Source: Asterias amurensis (lineage: Eukaryota > Echinodermata > Asteroidea > Forcipulatida > Asteriidae). Taken from it: 64,000 nt of DNA. This document shows, piece by piece, positions 21,991 to 34,552 of the stretch. The stretch spans positions 4,650,001 through 4,714,000 of the forward strand of contig NC_092662.1 of NCBI RefSeq assembly GCF_032118995.1. Direction: 5' to 3'. The notes below the pieces were generated by a model, which was not told the origin of the DNA, did not search any database, and saw only the letters and a list, made by a program, of their open reading frames with translations. Position 1 is the first letter of the stretch. Each line of letters opens with the position of its first letter. The position numbers and the translations under genes are program-made.

Positions 21991-24900
21991 ATGGCCAAGC
22001 ACCAACGATCTCTTCACTGGTTCCGTAAAGGCCTCCGTCTCCATGACAACCCATCCCTCCTTGCTGCTGTGAAAGGCAGCCAGGAGTTCCGAGCCGTCTT
22101 CATTCTGGACCCATTCTTTGTCAAATCCAGCAACATTGGGATCAACAGATGGCGCTTTCTGATGGAGTCGTTACGAGATCTTGATGATGGGCTTAAACAA
22201 CTTGGAAGCAGGTGATGAGTTTTGTGGGTGAAGGACACACAGAGTTGACTTGATGAGATGGGGGAGGAGGGGAAGGACATGTCATGAAATGACAAAAAAA
22301 CAGATGGGGGTCGTGGAAAAAAAGTAAACTGTTGCTTGGAAGCATAACTTGTTGAATGTCTAGTGTGAGCAACTTGTTTTTTTACAATTTTGCATTTGAT
22401 TTCCTTTGCTGTAGGCTGTACGTTCTAAGAGGACAACCCAGTGAGGTCTTCCCCAAGCTCTTCACCCAATGGAAGGTGACCCGGTTGACCTTTGAGAGTG
22501 ACACCGAGCCCTATGCAGTAAAGAGAGACGACCTCGTCAAGACGATCGCAGAGGAACACGGCGTGGAGATCATTCAGAAAATGTCTCATACTCTTTACCA
22601 CCCGCAGAGGTAAGCACCAGGCACATGAGAAGCCATTTCTGGTGACTGAGGGGTTTCATTATTACAAATTCACCACATAAACTCAACTAAAACTCACAAC
22701 AAACCTAGGCCTGATACAAATGCAACAAGGCAATTGCCTCCATGTCCCCGGTCGTTGCCTTGGTGCCCTTGAAATACTTCAGGGGAATTTTTTCGATATC
22801 CTCGCAGTGTGGCCTTCATGAAGGAGAAAATGCCTTGATGCTCTTGCCTTAAAAAAAAAAAAGAAGCATTCAGGTCTGGAAACTCGTTTCAAACTGGTCC
22901 ACAAACCGAACACGATCTTGCTACAAACCTTCCACAAACTGTATAGAGCAAGGCAAAAAATCAACTCGAAAATTTGGCTAAAGAAACCACAAACCCATTA
23001 CAGCATGTTTCAAACCTGTCAAAAATCCTCAACAAACTGACAAACTCCACAAACCGAACACACTAAAAACTAGACTTCAACGGCTGGGAACCTGGCTAAT
23101 CCCACCTCAAACCCATCCGGATGCCACAAGAAACTTGGTTCAACACATCTCAGACCAAGCCCAGCCCGCCTCAATCCCATTAAAACCCCAGGGTTGCTCT
23201 GAAAAGGAGTCCATGGTTCTTCAAAGCTAATAATTAAATTTGATGTATCCTATTGATGCAGTGTAATTAAAGCGAATGGAGGGACGCCACCTCTGACCTA
23301 TCAACGGCTTCTTACAGTCTTATCGAAGATGACTCCGCCTAAACAGCCTGAACCAGCTCTAAGTCAAGAGTGCATCGGTGGTAAGTTGATTGCAGTAAAA
23401 AACAAATTCTTTTGAAACTACCAAATGCCATCTGGAAACATCACTCCAAAACTCAATCACCCTTATCTATTTTGTTTTCATTTCTCAACTAATATAAACA
23501 CAAGGGAAACAGACTGTGTAAATGTTAAAGCCATTAGACCCTTTCGGTTCAGAAAAAAAATAAAAGTTCACAGATTTACAAATAACTTACAGGGTTAACA
23601 GAAGGCAGTGGTGAAAGACTTATCTTGAAATATTAGTCCATGAAATGCTTTACTTTTCGAGAAAACAGCAAAACAATATAAATTCTCGTTAACGGGAATT
23701 ACGGATTTATTTTTAACACATGTCATGACACGGCGAAACGCGCGGAAACAAGGGTGGGGTTTTCCGTTGTTTTCTCCCGACTCCAATGACCGATTGAGCC
23801 TAAATTTTCACAGGTTTGTTATTTGATAAAGAAGTTGTGATACACGAAGTGTGGGCCTTGGACAACACTGTTTACCGAAAGGGTCCAATGGCTGTAAGTC
23901 AAATTTTTGTTGATCAAAGACAACATGGCAAAATTGGAATTTCAACATGATAAGGACTTTGTAGTGGTAGCTCAGTATTTCTAGTCTCATAATCACAGTA
24001 GGAAGAAATGCTTTGCTGCCACTACAGTGAAAACTCTTTGTATTCTATGATAACTTTTTACAAACACAGAGAACCGAAAAGGAGAAGATACTAACACATT
24101 AATGCCTCTGCATAATACATGTAATTGTTGATATTTTTCACGGAAGTGTGGAAGTAAATGTTTATTTGAATTGAATTTAGTTGAACACAAACTGTCACTC
24201 TTCAATGACACTTAGAATGAATGTTTCATCAGTCACTACATGTAAATCTTTTTTTCTTCCCTGAAATTAATAATTTATTTCTGAACTTTACATTTCTTAC
24301 AACAACCTTTAGGTTGTGCCTTGCCAGTCGGTTCTGATCACGATACTGAATTTGGATTGCCCAGTTTAGAGGAACTGGGCTTGGACCCAAGTAACGCAGG
24401 GCCACACCTTTTCCCAGGCGGGGAAACAGAGGGATTGAGAAGAATGAAAGAACAGCTAGCAAGACAGGTGAGTGTCTCTTTTTTTTTTTTTTTAAATGTT
24501 AATTTGGCAAAAAGTTGGACCAAGCATCTTTTACCAGGGTTGAAAGGGTTGCTGCAGTGATTTTTAAAATAATTTAAACGATTGAACATGACTTTTTAAA
24601 CCTGAAATATTTTTTATCATTTTTAATTAAATGCGCAAGTATTTTAAAAATGGTTTTCAAGAGATAAGGGGAACCCACCCTGCCCCTAAAAGGGGCATAA
24701 ACGTGACGTCATGTGGGGAACCCGAGCCGTTGGGCTCCCTGGCTGTGTGCATATAGAGACGAGTGCACTGTGTGGCCTGGTACCTAGGCGCGTGTAGTTA
24801 GGGACCAGATTCTTTTTGCCGACGATATGTTTGAATTCCTGACGTGACGTCGATGGTAGGGGTGTGGTAACAATCCACAAAAGGGGGGCATGACTTATTC

Positions 24901-27900
24901 GCTAATTACACAAGTGAGATATGTCGAGGAAAAAACAAAACATATTTTTTTGAGGTTCAATACATATATCAGAACTAAATGACAGCAAAATAAACTGTTT
25001 TATTTTAATTCACTGCAGCATCCCCTTAACAATGCTTCTTAATTTGTATGTTTTTCCGCTTTTTAGGATTGGGTGTGTAAGTTTGAGAAGCCAAAGACCG
25101 AACCCAACACCTTAAAGCCTAGTACTACTGTACTGAGTCCTTACCTCAAGTTTGGCTGTGTGTCTGCAAGAGCTTTCTATCACGGCGTTCAAGATGTCTA
25201 CACTCGCAAGGTAATCTTAATCTGTTGAGAGAAAACCAAAAACAGGTTGAGAACTTCTTATGAGGTACACATTTGTACTCATGGGGGAGAGAAGCAATTG
25301 TGATTGTGCCTTGCTCAAGGGTACAAATGTGGCGACTGATCTTGCCAAGATTCTAACCCAAGTTCTGGATTGATGAGACGGTGGTCTACCAACTGAGCTA
25401 TCTAGCCTTATCGTGTTGAAAGTCTGCCTTCTATGTCAATATACCTTTGTTGTGCTAGTCAGAAGTTGAGTGCCATTCAGAAGTCAGTCAACCAGACAAG
25501 CTGACTGGCACCGGGAAGAAAGATATTGACAAAATAGGGACCCACCAACATAAGGGCTAGATGGCTCAGTTGGTAAAGCGCCTGCATGTTTACATGGGGT
25601 TTGCAAGTTCAAATCCAGCTGTTGTCAATGTTTCTTTGTTTAATCCAAAGTTAACTACACATTTTTGAACCTTTTCTTTGTCAGAAGACACACAGCAAGC
25701 CCCCAGTGTCCCTCCACGGACAGCTCCTATGGAGAGAGTTCTACTACATCGCAGCGGCAGGGACACCCAACTTTGATAAGATGGAAGGTAACTCAGTCTG
25801 TCTTCAGGTACCATGGGATACAAATGAAGAGCTACTTCAAGCTTGGAAACAGGTGCGTGGTTAAACCAATATTACTACACCTCACACATATTCACGAGCA
25901 AGAGCCAAAATCTCATTGGTTTTGTGGATTTTACTCCCAAATTAGGAGTGTCATTTTCTAAGCAAAGTTGTGATCTTTTGGCCCAGCATATGTTGCATCC
26001 ACTCTTAGAATAGTAGAATATAATAAAAAGACAAGTTCTCAAAAGAATATAGGCCCTTTTTAAAACCACGGCTTCGGCTTTGGATTCGGCTTCAAAAGTT
26101 ACTTCAAGCTTGGGAATAGGTGAATTGTTGTACAAATAACGAGATAATTGTGCGAGATAATAATGAAAGAAAAATAACCCTTGTCACACGAAGTTGTGTG
26201 CGTTTATGGTTGATTTCGAAACCTCAAGTTCTAAATCTGAGGTCTCAAAATCAAATTCGTGGAAAATTACTCACAATGTTTTATACCACCAACCTCTCCC
26301 CATTACTCAGCACCAAGAAAGGTTTTATGGCAATAATTATTTTGAGTAATTACCAACAGTGTCCACTGCCTTTAAGGAATATGTCTTGTACGTCAATAAA
26401 TAGCTCCACATACCTTGCAGAAAATAACACTGAGCGCTTTGATATGCCCGGGTGTGAAAAAGTGCTGTACAAGAATCGAGTGTAATTTTTATTATTTTAC
26501 CTGACAGGGTCGTACCGGATATCCATTCATCGATGCCATCATGATTCAGCTCAAGCAGGAGGGATGGATCCACCATCTAGCTCGTCACGCTGTCGCTTGC
26601 TTCCTGACCAGGGGAGACCTATGGATCAGCTGGGAGGAGGGGCAAAAGGCAAGTCAGGTTGCAACCCAATTTCAATAATGAAGATGTAAAAGGGGTAACC
26701 CTGTTTCAGCCCTAGGAGTAGGGGGCAACGACCTCTGGAAAACCCCCCCACAATTTTAGCCCACATCTTGAAGTGGCCTTCAGGTTTTGTGTGTCTGGCG
26801 TCTAACATAAAAAAAACTGCTTTGCAAATTTCTATGCTATAAACTTTGCCAGCCTGTAATGTGGCGAGTGCATCCATACTGTACACAGTCAACCCTCCTA
26901 CTGTTTGAACATACAATATTATCCAAAAGGTTTTGAATGATAGATAAACTTTGCCAGCCTGCAAAATGCTATCATGTGGTGAATGCATCTGAATACATAC
27001 TGTCAACCCTCCTACTGTTTGGACATTCAATTTAATCCACTGTCGTTTTAAACGACAGATTAATGTTATCAGCCTGCAACAGTACACAGTCAACCCTCCC
27101 ACTGTCTGACCTTAACATAGAACAAAACTTTCAAATATTTCCGGTAATGAAAACCAACATTCTGTTAAGTAATTTCAAACACATCGCCTCATTGGTCTGG
27201 AGCCACTACACACTTAACTTTCAACCAATTAGATCAGCTTTTCCATTTGGTAGTGCAGTATACAACTCATCAAATTCTAAATAAACCATAACCTCATTGG
27301 CTGAGAGTTGACCCCGGTGTGTACTCCTGTCTGATCACCAGGTGTTTGATAAGTGGTTGTTGGATGCTGACTGGAGTCTGAATGCAGGAAACTGGATGTG
27401 GTTGTCGGCCAGTGCTTTCTTCCATCAGTATTTCAGAGTCTACAGCCCCATCGCCTTCGGGAAGAAAACAGATAAGAATGGCGATTACATCAGGTAAACT
27501 TGCTATTCCTCTTTAAGATCATATCAGGTAGGGTGTCGTGGCCGAGCGGATAAGAGCATTAAGCTGAAGCTCTGGTGCTTCTGTTCGAATCCCGGTCGTG
27601 ACACTTGTGTCCCAGAGTAAGACACTTTACTGTAATTGCTTCTCTCCACCCAGGGGTAAATGGGTGCCTGTGAGGGCAGAGATGGTTCTTGTGATTGATT
27701 TAGCCAAGTAGCGCATAATGTTGCACCTGTAGGCTGCATACTCCCCACAAGGGAGCTGAGATGGTTTAAGGAGTGAATTAAGGTCCAGTGACAAGAGGTA
27801 ATAATGTGAAGTGCTTTGGGCTGCCCTCCGGGTGTGAAAAGCGCTATATAACAATGGGTTATTATTGCTGTTCTTAAGGATCTACTGGCTGCCTGTGAGG

Positions 27901-29016
27901 CAAATACTCAAGTACAAGGTGTACTATCCCTGGTTTATAACATGAGAACCAACCACACACCTGTATACTTGTCAGATCTACACGCTAACCGGGGGAGTTA
28001 AAACAAGAAAGTTCAAAGAATGTTAAAACAATTCCTAATGAACAGGGATGATATTGTGGTACAGCGCTTTAATCTAGCTGAGAAGATACTTTAATCAATT
28101 TTTTAGTGAGAATATGATTGCAAACTTGACCATCTTCCAATTTGACATTTCTATAACAAACCACATTTCTCCTGCATCACAGTTTTTGGAAACGTTAACG
28201 AAAACAATTTAGTTTATAGAATAACCATTTACCAATACGAGCCAAGACTGATGGGCGTATTGTGAGGATGATCTGATGATAGTGAAATGCATCGTCTCTA
28301 AAACTAAAGGGTGAACGTACTTTCACTTTTTGTTAATCTTATTTTAACAGAAAATATCTTCCAGTTCTGAAGAAGATGCCCACCCAGTACATCTACGAGC
28401 CGTGGACAGCGCCTCGCAGTGTACAAGAGAAAGCTGGGTGCCTCGTGGGAACAGACTACCCAAGACCAATCGTTGTTCACAGCGACGTCATGAAGAGAAA
28501 TATGGCCAGAATGAAACAAGCGAGGGCGACAAAATACGGGGACAAGAATAATGCTGACACAACGAAAGAGGCGGGGACAGATAAAAAGAAAGACGGTAAG
28601 CTCATAAAGTTCTAGTCTTACATTTGTGACAGACCGGTTTTGCGTCCATAAATTGTTTTAGGGGTACATTAAGAGATATCAGCCAAAACACATTTTTATA
28701 AAATAAATTCTGGTGTGCATATTATTGTGGAAATTGTTGTAGTAGATTTTCCAGGATTGGACATTTTAAAATATAACAAAGAACAACTTTTTTATAATTT
28801 CAAAGAGGAACCTTATTTTTACAATTTGTGGCCCACGATCCTCTTGTTGTATTTTAGGGAACTTGTTTGCTTGCCAATGTCACCTTGAATGTGACTGGGA
28901 GAGAAATTAAAATATCATTCTTCAATTTGTTTTCAGGGAGCAAAAAGAGAAAGACCAAAGACACAGACAAGACATCCACTTCCAAGAAATCCAAGACGTT
29001 GACAGATTTCTACTAG
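21991..29016 (+). CDS. PHR6-4: (6-4) photolyase, ten coding exons, 539 aa
   Basis: Flavin enzyme that uses light to repair (6-4) pyrimidine photoproducts in nuclear DNA. Coding exons: 21991-22211, 22415-22609, 23262-23380, 24313-24467, 25067-25210, 25685-25852, 26508-26648, 27342-27493, 28351-28595, 28937-29016; all phases join. The antenna-like N-terminal domain opens [14 protein letters not shown]; the FAD domain has [43 protein letters not shown] (His357 and His361 match the catalytic pair of the family) and [14 protein letters not shown]. These agree with animal (6-4) photolyases rather than clock CRYs. Intron 7 uses a GC donor. The basic tail (SKKRKTK at 515-521) ends KTLTDFY, like a PCNA-binding box. 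The start codon is the first ATG after a good acceptor. Introns carry MITEs and SINEs. Confidence 0.95.
23525..23897. mobile_element. Palindromic MITE, family B (full copy), photolyase intron 3
   Basis: Termini are inverted: TTAAAGCCATTAGACCCTTT on the left, and AAAGGGTCCAATGGCTGTAA on the right. The interior includes CACAGATTTACAAATAACTT and AAATGCTTTACTTTT. A second, right-truncated copy lies at about 30553-30840. There is no coding capacity. Confidence 0.8.
25260..25640. mobile_element. tRNA-derived SINE fragments in opposite orientations, photolyase intron 5
   Basis: At 25555-25625 on + there is a tRNA-like head with an A-box-like word (TGGCTCAGTTGG) and a B-box-like word (AGTTCAAATCC). 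At about 25365-25405 the related word CCAACTGAGCTATCTAGCC lies in the other orientation, as the head of a second copy on the minus strand. The clover-leaf is imperfect, so neither is called as a working tRNA gene. Confidence 0.6.
26138..26375. mobile_element. Family A MITE, left-truncated, photolyase intron 6
   Basis: It keeps the right end (TAATTACCAACAGTGTCCAC and TGCCTTTAA) and the inner CTCAAGTTCTAAATCTGAGG word but lacks the left terminal repeat. Confidence 0.75.
26840..27110. repeat. Tandem repeat, about three copies, photolyase intron 7
   Basis: The words AAACTTTGCCAGCCTG, GTGCATCC and AGTCAACCCTCCTACTGTTT recur at roughly 100-120 bp steps. Related words on the other strand (AGTAGGAGGGTTGAC) flank the hAT-like element in GOLGA2 at about 52400 and 54110, so the family is dispersed. 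Confidence 0.65.
27528..27870 (+). mobile_element. tRNA-derived SINE, near full length, photolyase intron 8
   Basis: The head carries an A-box (TGGCCGAGCGG near 27539) and a B-box (GTTCGAATCCC near 27583). Bases GTGTC and GACAC at its borders could form part of an acceptor stem, so it resembles a Leu/Ser-type tRNA ancestor. The body reads GCTGCATACTCCCCACAAGG and the tail reads GTGCTTTGGGCTGCCC then GCGCTATATAACAATGGG. Related body or tail pieces occur at about 48430-48560 and 45450-45545 in GOLGA2 introns. Confidence 0.8.
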
Positions 29017-29223
29017 ACGCAGTCAGGGAAGAGAAATGCCCTGCTTTACTTGGGCATGTTGAAAATGCTCTATGGACATCGCCTTACCTTGCTTGTGTGA
29101 CTTCATTTTTCTGTTCATGTGTGTAATGTATTGCTTTATGCCATATCAACAGCATGATAAGCTCAACGTTCTGACTTCTGAGGTCTCCTTTTTTTAGGAA
29201 CTTTTCCTATAAATGGACTTATT

Positions 29224-29654
29224 TTAAGACACTGGATACTATTGGTAATTGCTCAAAGTATGTGTAAGCATACAAACTTACTTGTTAGCGATCAATAGAG
29301 AGATGTTTGTAGTAAAAAAAACATTTTGAGTAACGGCCATCTCTGAAGTGAGTAAGTGACGCTGTTTTCGGGAAAGAAGTTATTCCTCACTAAAATATTT
29401 GAATTTGATTTTGAGACCTCATAATTTCATTTTGAGACCTCAGAATTTAATTTTGAGGTCTTGAAACCAAGCATCTGAAAGCACACAACTTTGTGTGACA
29501 AGGGTATTTTTCCCTTTATTATTATCGCACAACTTCAACGACCAATTCAGTGTCAAATTTTCACAGGTTTGTTATTTTGTTCATAATTACGTTGAAGTAC
29601 ACCATTTGAGAAGAGTGGTATTTGACAATTACCAATAGTGTCCAGTGTCTGTAA
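29224..29654. mobile_element. Palindromic MITE, family A, just after the photolyase stop
   Basis: Left end TTAAGACACTGGATACTATT, right end ATTACCAATAGTGTCCAGTG. It starts about 208 bp past the photolyase stop codon, so the 3' UTR is short or includes part of this element. No AATAAA was seen between the stop and the element. Confidence 0.8.
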
Positions 29655-31276
29655 GGCTTTGAGCAGCACTATGTGGCAGCAGACATATCAGGTTATTTTT
29701 TCGTTGTTAGAGATTTTCTGAGATTTTCTTTGTCCATTGTACAAAACACATAATTTTTTAACTGTCTGCATGCTTTCCTAGTTATATACATAATATTTTC
29801 CTCAGGGTATTTTTACTTAAGTTATTTATAAGAGTAGTTTTCTAACAAATACGTCTGTAATAAAACAAATACGTCTGAGTAGTATCAGTGGCAAAGCAGA
29901 AAAAAAGAAAAGAATGATGGGCGGGTGATATCGAATGAAGAGAGGAAAGTTTGGAATGACAGGAGTTTGAAATACCCCATAATATCTCCAGCTCTGTATG
30001 CACATTTTTTTAAACATACTCTGAGGTGTGCATTTTTCACACACTTAAAACATTATTTATAAGTACTCAGGAATTAGGAGCCTGCAACGTTTCAGAGAAC
30101 TGAAACATTTACAGAAAAGTTAAAAGATGTTTTAAAAAGAGAGTCATCACACTCGGTTTTTAATGGCCTCTTGAAACCTTGCAAAGTCGTTGCCTTGCGA
30201 TAAAGATCCTCACCTTTGGCTCTGTCCTCATGATCGTACGCTACGACCCTGTCAGTCTAACATGTAAATGGTAGTTTAAGACCTTATCGTCATCATTTTA
30301 TTTAATCAATATAAACCACGAGGGAAACTGACTGGGTAACTTGTTTAATGATTTAATATAAGGGGTTGAACAAAGATTTGACTAGAGTGAGATTCGACCC
30401 AACGACCTCCGGATTAATGTGGCCGGCCCTCTACAAACTGAACTATCTAGCCCTGGCTCATAGAGCGTCGGCACGTTATTCCTGAGGTCGTTGGTTCGAA
30501 TCCCACTCTAGTCAACTCTTTCTTCAACCCCTAAAAATTATTTTATTTTCTGATTAAGTCCATTGGACACTTTCGCAACAGAAAAAAAAAAGTTCACAGA
30601 TTTACAAATAACTTACAGGGTTTACAGAAGGTAATGGTGAAAGACTTCTCTTGAAATATTATTCCATGAAATGCTTTACTTTTTGAGGAAACATTGAAAC
30701 AATTATAAATTCTCGATTTCGAGAATTACATATTTTTTAAAACACATATGTCATGACATGACGAAACATGTGGGAACAAGGGTGGGTTTTCCCGTTATTT
30801 TCTCCTGACTCCGATAACCAATTGAACCAAAAAGCACGTGCTGATACAGAAATGCTTAGATATGTGGTTGGAATGTTAAACCTGTATTATTTTAAGAAAA
30901 ATTGTTGGTTCATCTTTTCCCCATACTATTTGTTGTATTTTGTGCAAGTACTTTTTTTTATTTTTTAGTAGGCCTATGTTATTTATTTAAAGGATTTTGA
31001 TACTGTTTGTAACAGAAAACAAAAAGACCACAGATTAAAATTAAACTTACACAGTTTGAAGATAATGATAGTAGAAAGTTTACTTTAAAATATTACTTAA
31101 TGAGGTGCGGCGGTTTTGAGAAATGAGTAGTTCTGCATTTTAATCAAATTTTGTTGCAGAAATATTTAGATATGTGGTTAGAATGTTAAAACTGTATTAT
31201 TTCAAGAAAAATTGTCAGTTCATCTTTTTCCCATATTTTTTGTGGTAATTTGGTGCAAGTAATTATTTTATTTTTA
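29655..31276. other. Intergenic with SINE and MITE fragments
   Basis: At about 30360-30535 two tRNA-like heads lie in opposite orientations (words CAAACTGAACTATCTAGCCC and GTTGGTTCGAATCCCACTC). A right-truncated family B MITE follows at about 30553-30840, and a diverged relative at about 30985-31245. No gene was recognised. Confidence 0.55.
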
Positions 31277-31854
31277 GGGATAACTTTTCGTATGGCGCTA
31301 CCACTTTTTCACTCATTTTTTACAAAAAAAGGTATATCTCATTGAGGTAAATTAGATATTATATTATTTCATATCGAATGAAATGTGGTGGTGCTATACG
31401 GTTACTTTTCCTTTTTTAGTAGTAGGCCTATGTATTTTACTATCAACAGCTCATGTTACCAAAAGTGGACAAATTTTCGTTTGGCGCCACCACTTTTTCA
31501 TTCGATATGAAATAATATTGTATCTAATTTACCTCAATGAGATATCCCTTTTTGTAAAAATGAGTGGAAAAAAGTGGTGGCGCCATACGGAGAGTTATCC
31601 CCAAAAGTTGTTACGCTAACAAGTATCTTGAGTATTTACCAATAGTGTCCAGTGCTTTTAAAGCTTCATATGAATGTACGTAGGGTGAAGATGCATATCA
31701 CATTTTTTTGCGCACCCCCCCCCCCCCCCCCACAAAGGAAAACTTACCGTATGGTGCCACCACTTCTTCACTAATTAAAAAAAATTAAGGGATATCTCAT
31801 TCAGGTAAATTAGAGACATTATTTCATATCGAATGAAAAGGTGGTGCCATATAG
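31277..31854. mobile_element. Cluster of three hairpin MITEs
   Basis: Units lie at 31289-31400, 31479-31589 and 31748-31854. Each begins near CGTATGGCGC(T/C)ACCACTT and ends with its complement around GTGGTG(G)C(T/C)ATACG, so each is palindromic. The second unit is in reverse orientation to the first, and the pair is bracketed by GGGATAAC at 31277 and GTTATCCC at about 31594-31601. A run of 17-18 C lies between units two and three, near 31714-31731. Confidence 0.75.
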
Positions 31855-32214
31855 AAACTTAAAAAAAATTTAAAATTACAAGGGGTATACGTTTAGTCCA
31901 GCAATTTTGACAAATTTGGGCTATTGGAAAACATGCATCCTCATGCAAGAATTACCCCCTTAAAACCATTCTGATCAACCTCAAACTTTAACCAAACATA
32001 AACTACAAGTTGTTACTACTCAATACTTGTCAATATTTGATAAAAAGTTGTGTATTAAAGAGTAATATGCGGAACAAATCTCACCTGACTCTGCATCAGT
32101 CTTGTCCATGTGCTCTCAAGATTAAGCATCACTCTCAAATGTATAAGGTCATAGGGCAAAGTTCATGAAGTTTAGGGGTTAGTGGTCAAGACAGTCAGAC
32201 CTATTATGACACAA

Positions 32215-33300
32215 GTACAAATTTGAAAAAATGGACAAGTACACAAGCCTTGTACACATTTTCAGTCAAATTTGATAATTACACCAGCAACCAATTTTCA
32301 GCAAAAATTTGATAAAAACACAAGGCTATACACCTTTTCAGCAAACATTTGATAAAAACAAGGATATACACATTTTCAGCCAAAATTTGATAAAAACACA
32401 AGGCCTTGTAGACTTATTCAGCTAAAATTTGATAAAAACACAAAACTATAGCCTTGTAGACTTTTTCAGCCAAAATTTGAAAAAAACCCACAAGGCTATA
32501 GCCATGTAGACCTTTTTTCAGCACAAATTTGATAAAAACACAAGGCTATTAATAAGCCTTGTAGACTTTTTCAGCCACAACTTGATAAAAAACACAAGCC
32601 TATAGCCTTGTAGACTTTTTCAGCCAAAATTTTATAGAAACACAAGGCTATAGCCACGTAGATTTTTTTTTCAGCCAAAATTTAAAGAACAAAAAAAGGC
32701 TATAGCCTTGTAAACTTTTTTTCAGCCAAAATTTGTTAAAAACACAAGGCCTTGTAGACTTTTTCAGCTAAAATTTGATAAAAACCTTGTAGACTTGTTC
32801 AGCAAAAATTCGATAGAAACACAAGTCTATAGCCTTGTAGACTTTTTCAGCTACAATTTGATAAAAACACAAGGCTAAAGCCATGTAGATTTTTTTTCAG
32901 CCAAAATTTAAAGAACAAAAAAAGGCTATAGCCTTGTAAACTTTTTCAGCCAAAATTTGATAGAAACCTTGTGGACTTACTCGGCCAAAATTCGATAAAA
33001 ACACAAGACTTGTAGACTTTTTTAGCCAAAATTTCATAAAAACACAAGGCTATGGCATTGTAGTTTTCTTTCAGCCAAAGTTAATTTGAAAAAACACAAG
33101 GCCCTTGTAGACTTTTTCAGGCAAAATTTGAAAAAAACACAAGGCTTATAGCCTTGTAGACCTTTTCAGCCAAAATCTGATAAAAACACAAGGGCATAGC
33201 ATTGTAGCCAAAATCTGTTAAAAACACAAGGCTTGTACACATGTTCAGGCAAAATTGGACAGGTATGCAAGGTATCATCCTTGTACACATTTTTAGCCAA
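32215..33300. repeat. Tandem repeat, unit about 50-55 bp, about 20 copies
   Basis: The words CCTTGTAGACTTTTTCAGCC, AAAATTTGATAAAAACACAA and GGCTATAG recur with variable spacing. Copies differ by small indels and by presence or absence of the CTATAG word. Several A-rich and T-rich words on the same strand could pair with each other. No gene was found around it. Confidence 0.88.
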
Positions 33301-34552
33301 AATGTGTACACGAAGGCTCTACAAAAATTTAATATCAGGCTCAAGGGTCTACGATTGCAAGTCATTGCGTCCGATATCCAGAAATAGCTACAGGCCAACT
33401 CAACCTCTGGGAACCCACAAATGGAGTAGCCTCTTAAAGGTAGGCAGACACTAACCTACGTGGACTAGTGCCATTATGTTACTGAGCTAACCTCTGTCAG
33501 CTGAGATCAGGACAGTCGTGGGAGATCGTGATATGTGGCGTGCCATTTGTCGCAATCTGACGATACACATGTATACAAATTTCACATCCAGTGGTCAGGG
33601 TTCGGCTTTGCCATGAAGTTGGGCAGAAAAGTGTCATAAGTTTATCTGAAGTTGGGCGGAGAAGTGTCATCAATCCATGGAACCCCTCTCTAATATTTTC
33701 TTTACAATCCATTAAAGAAATCATAGAACAACTCAGGAAATAACAATACAAACTTTCAAATTCTTCTTTAAATTAAACTTCTGCTGTTAGCTTTTATTTT
33801 TGTACAAGTTAACCTATATTATTAAAGTGGAATTTATTTAGTTTCAAGTTTCTTGGCAATAATTAATAATTTACAATGAAAGAAAATATGTACAGAAATA
33901 ATTGTTTGGATATTTTGTTCTTGAAAATATATCACACAATTTTGTTAGCCTTTTGTAATACCACCAACATTTATCACTCTGCCACCAACTTGGTCATGGC
34001 CTCGGAGTGTAGCAGTGATATCGAATACTGATTTTTATCACAGCAAAAAGGGAACCAGACTACTTTCCCTTCCAGCCTCGGTTTGGAAACAATGATTAGA
34101 GTTTAGAAAAAACAAAATGGCTGAACCATGACGAGGTCCATTGTTAAAAGTCGCTTCCACTATTGGGGTTTTCTCCAAACTTTGGTTTAGGCTGAAGCTC
34201 CAGGCTTTGTTTGCTATTTAAATGCTGTGCAAAATACAGGCCAGAGCTGGAGCCTAACCTTAGGTTTGGAAAATGCCCTTAAAAAAAAAGGCTTGTCTTA
34301 ACAGCCTGGTGACCAATCACAGCCAAGTTGAAACCATGGCTGTACGATTCAATCAAAATGGCTGCAAAACGTTGGAATGTATACGGTATTATCAATTATA
34401 AAAAGTGGCATGAGTCTAAAATGTACATAATTATGTTTAACTGAGCTCATTTTAACCACTAATTGATTGATTTCTAACCTAGATGTAACCATTATACCTT
34501 AATGCTTACATTAACCTTATCGCCAATACTTGGAACACACACAATAGGCTTG
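33301..34552. other. Intergenic, nothing recognised
   Basis: Mixed-composition sequence without exon-like frames or bordered repeats. The open frames at 33233-33454 and 33497-33751 run out of the preceding repeat or are of random composition. Confidence 0.4.

Noticed and set aside
21991-29016. Calling the gene a circadian cryptochrome (CRY1/2)
   Set aside because: The motifs [25 protein letters not shown] and [18 protein letters not shown] match (6-4) photolyases better than vertebrate CRYs, which read FFHCYCPVGFGRRTD at that place.
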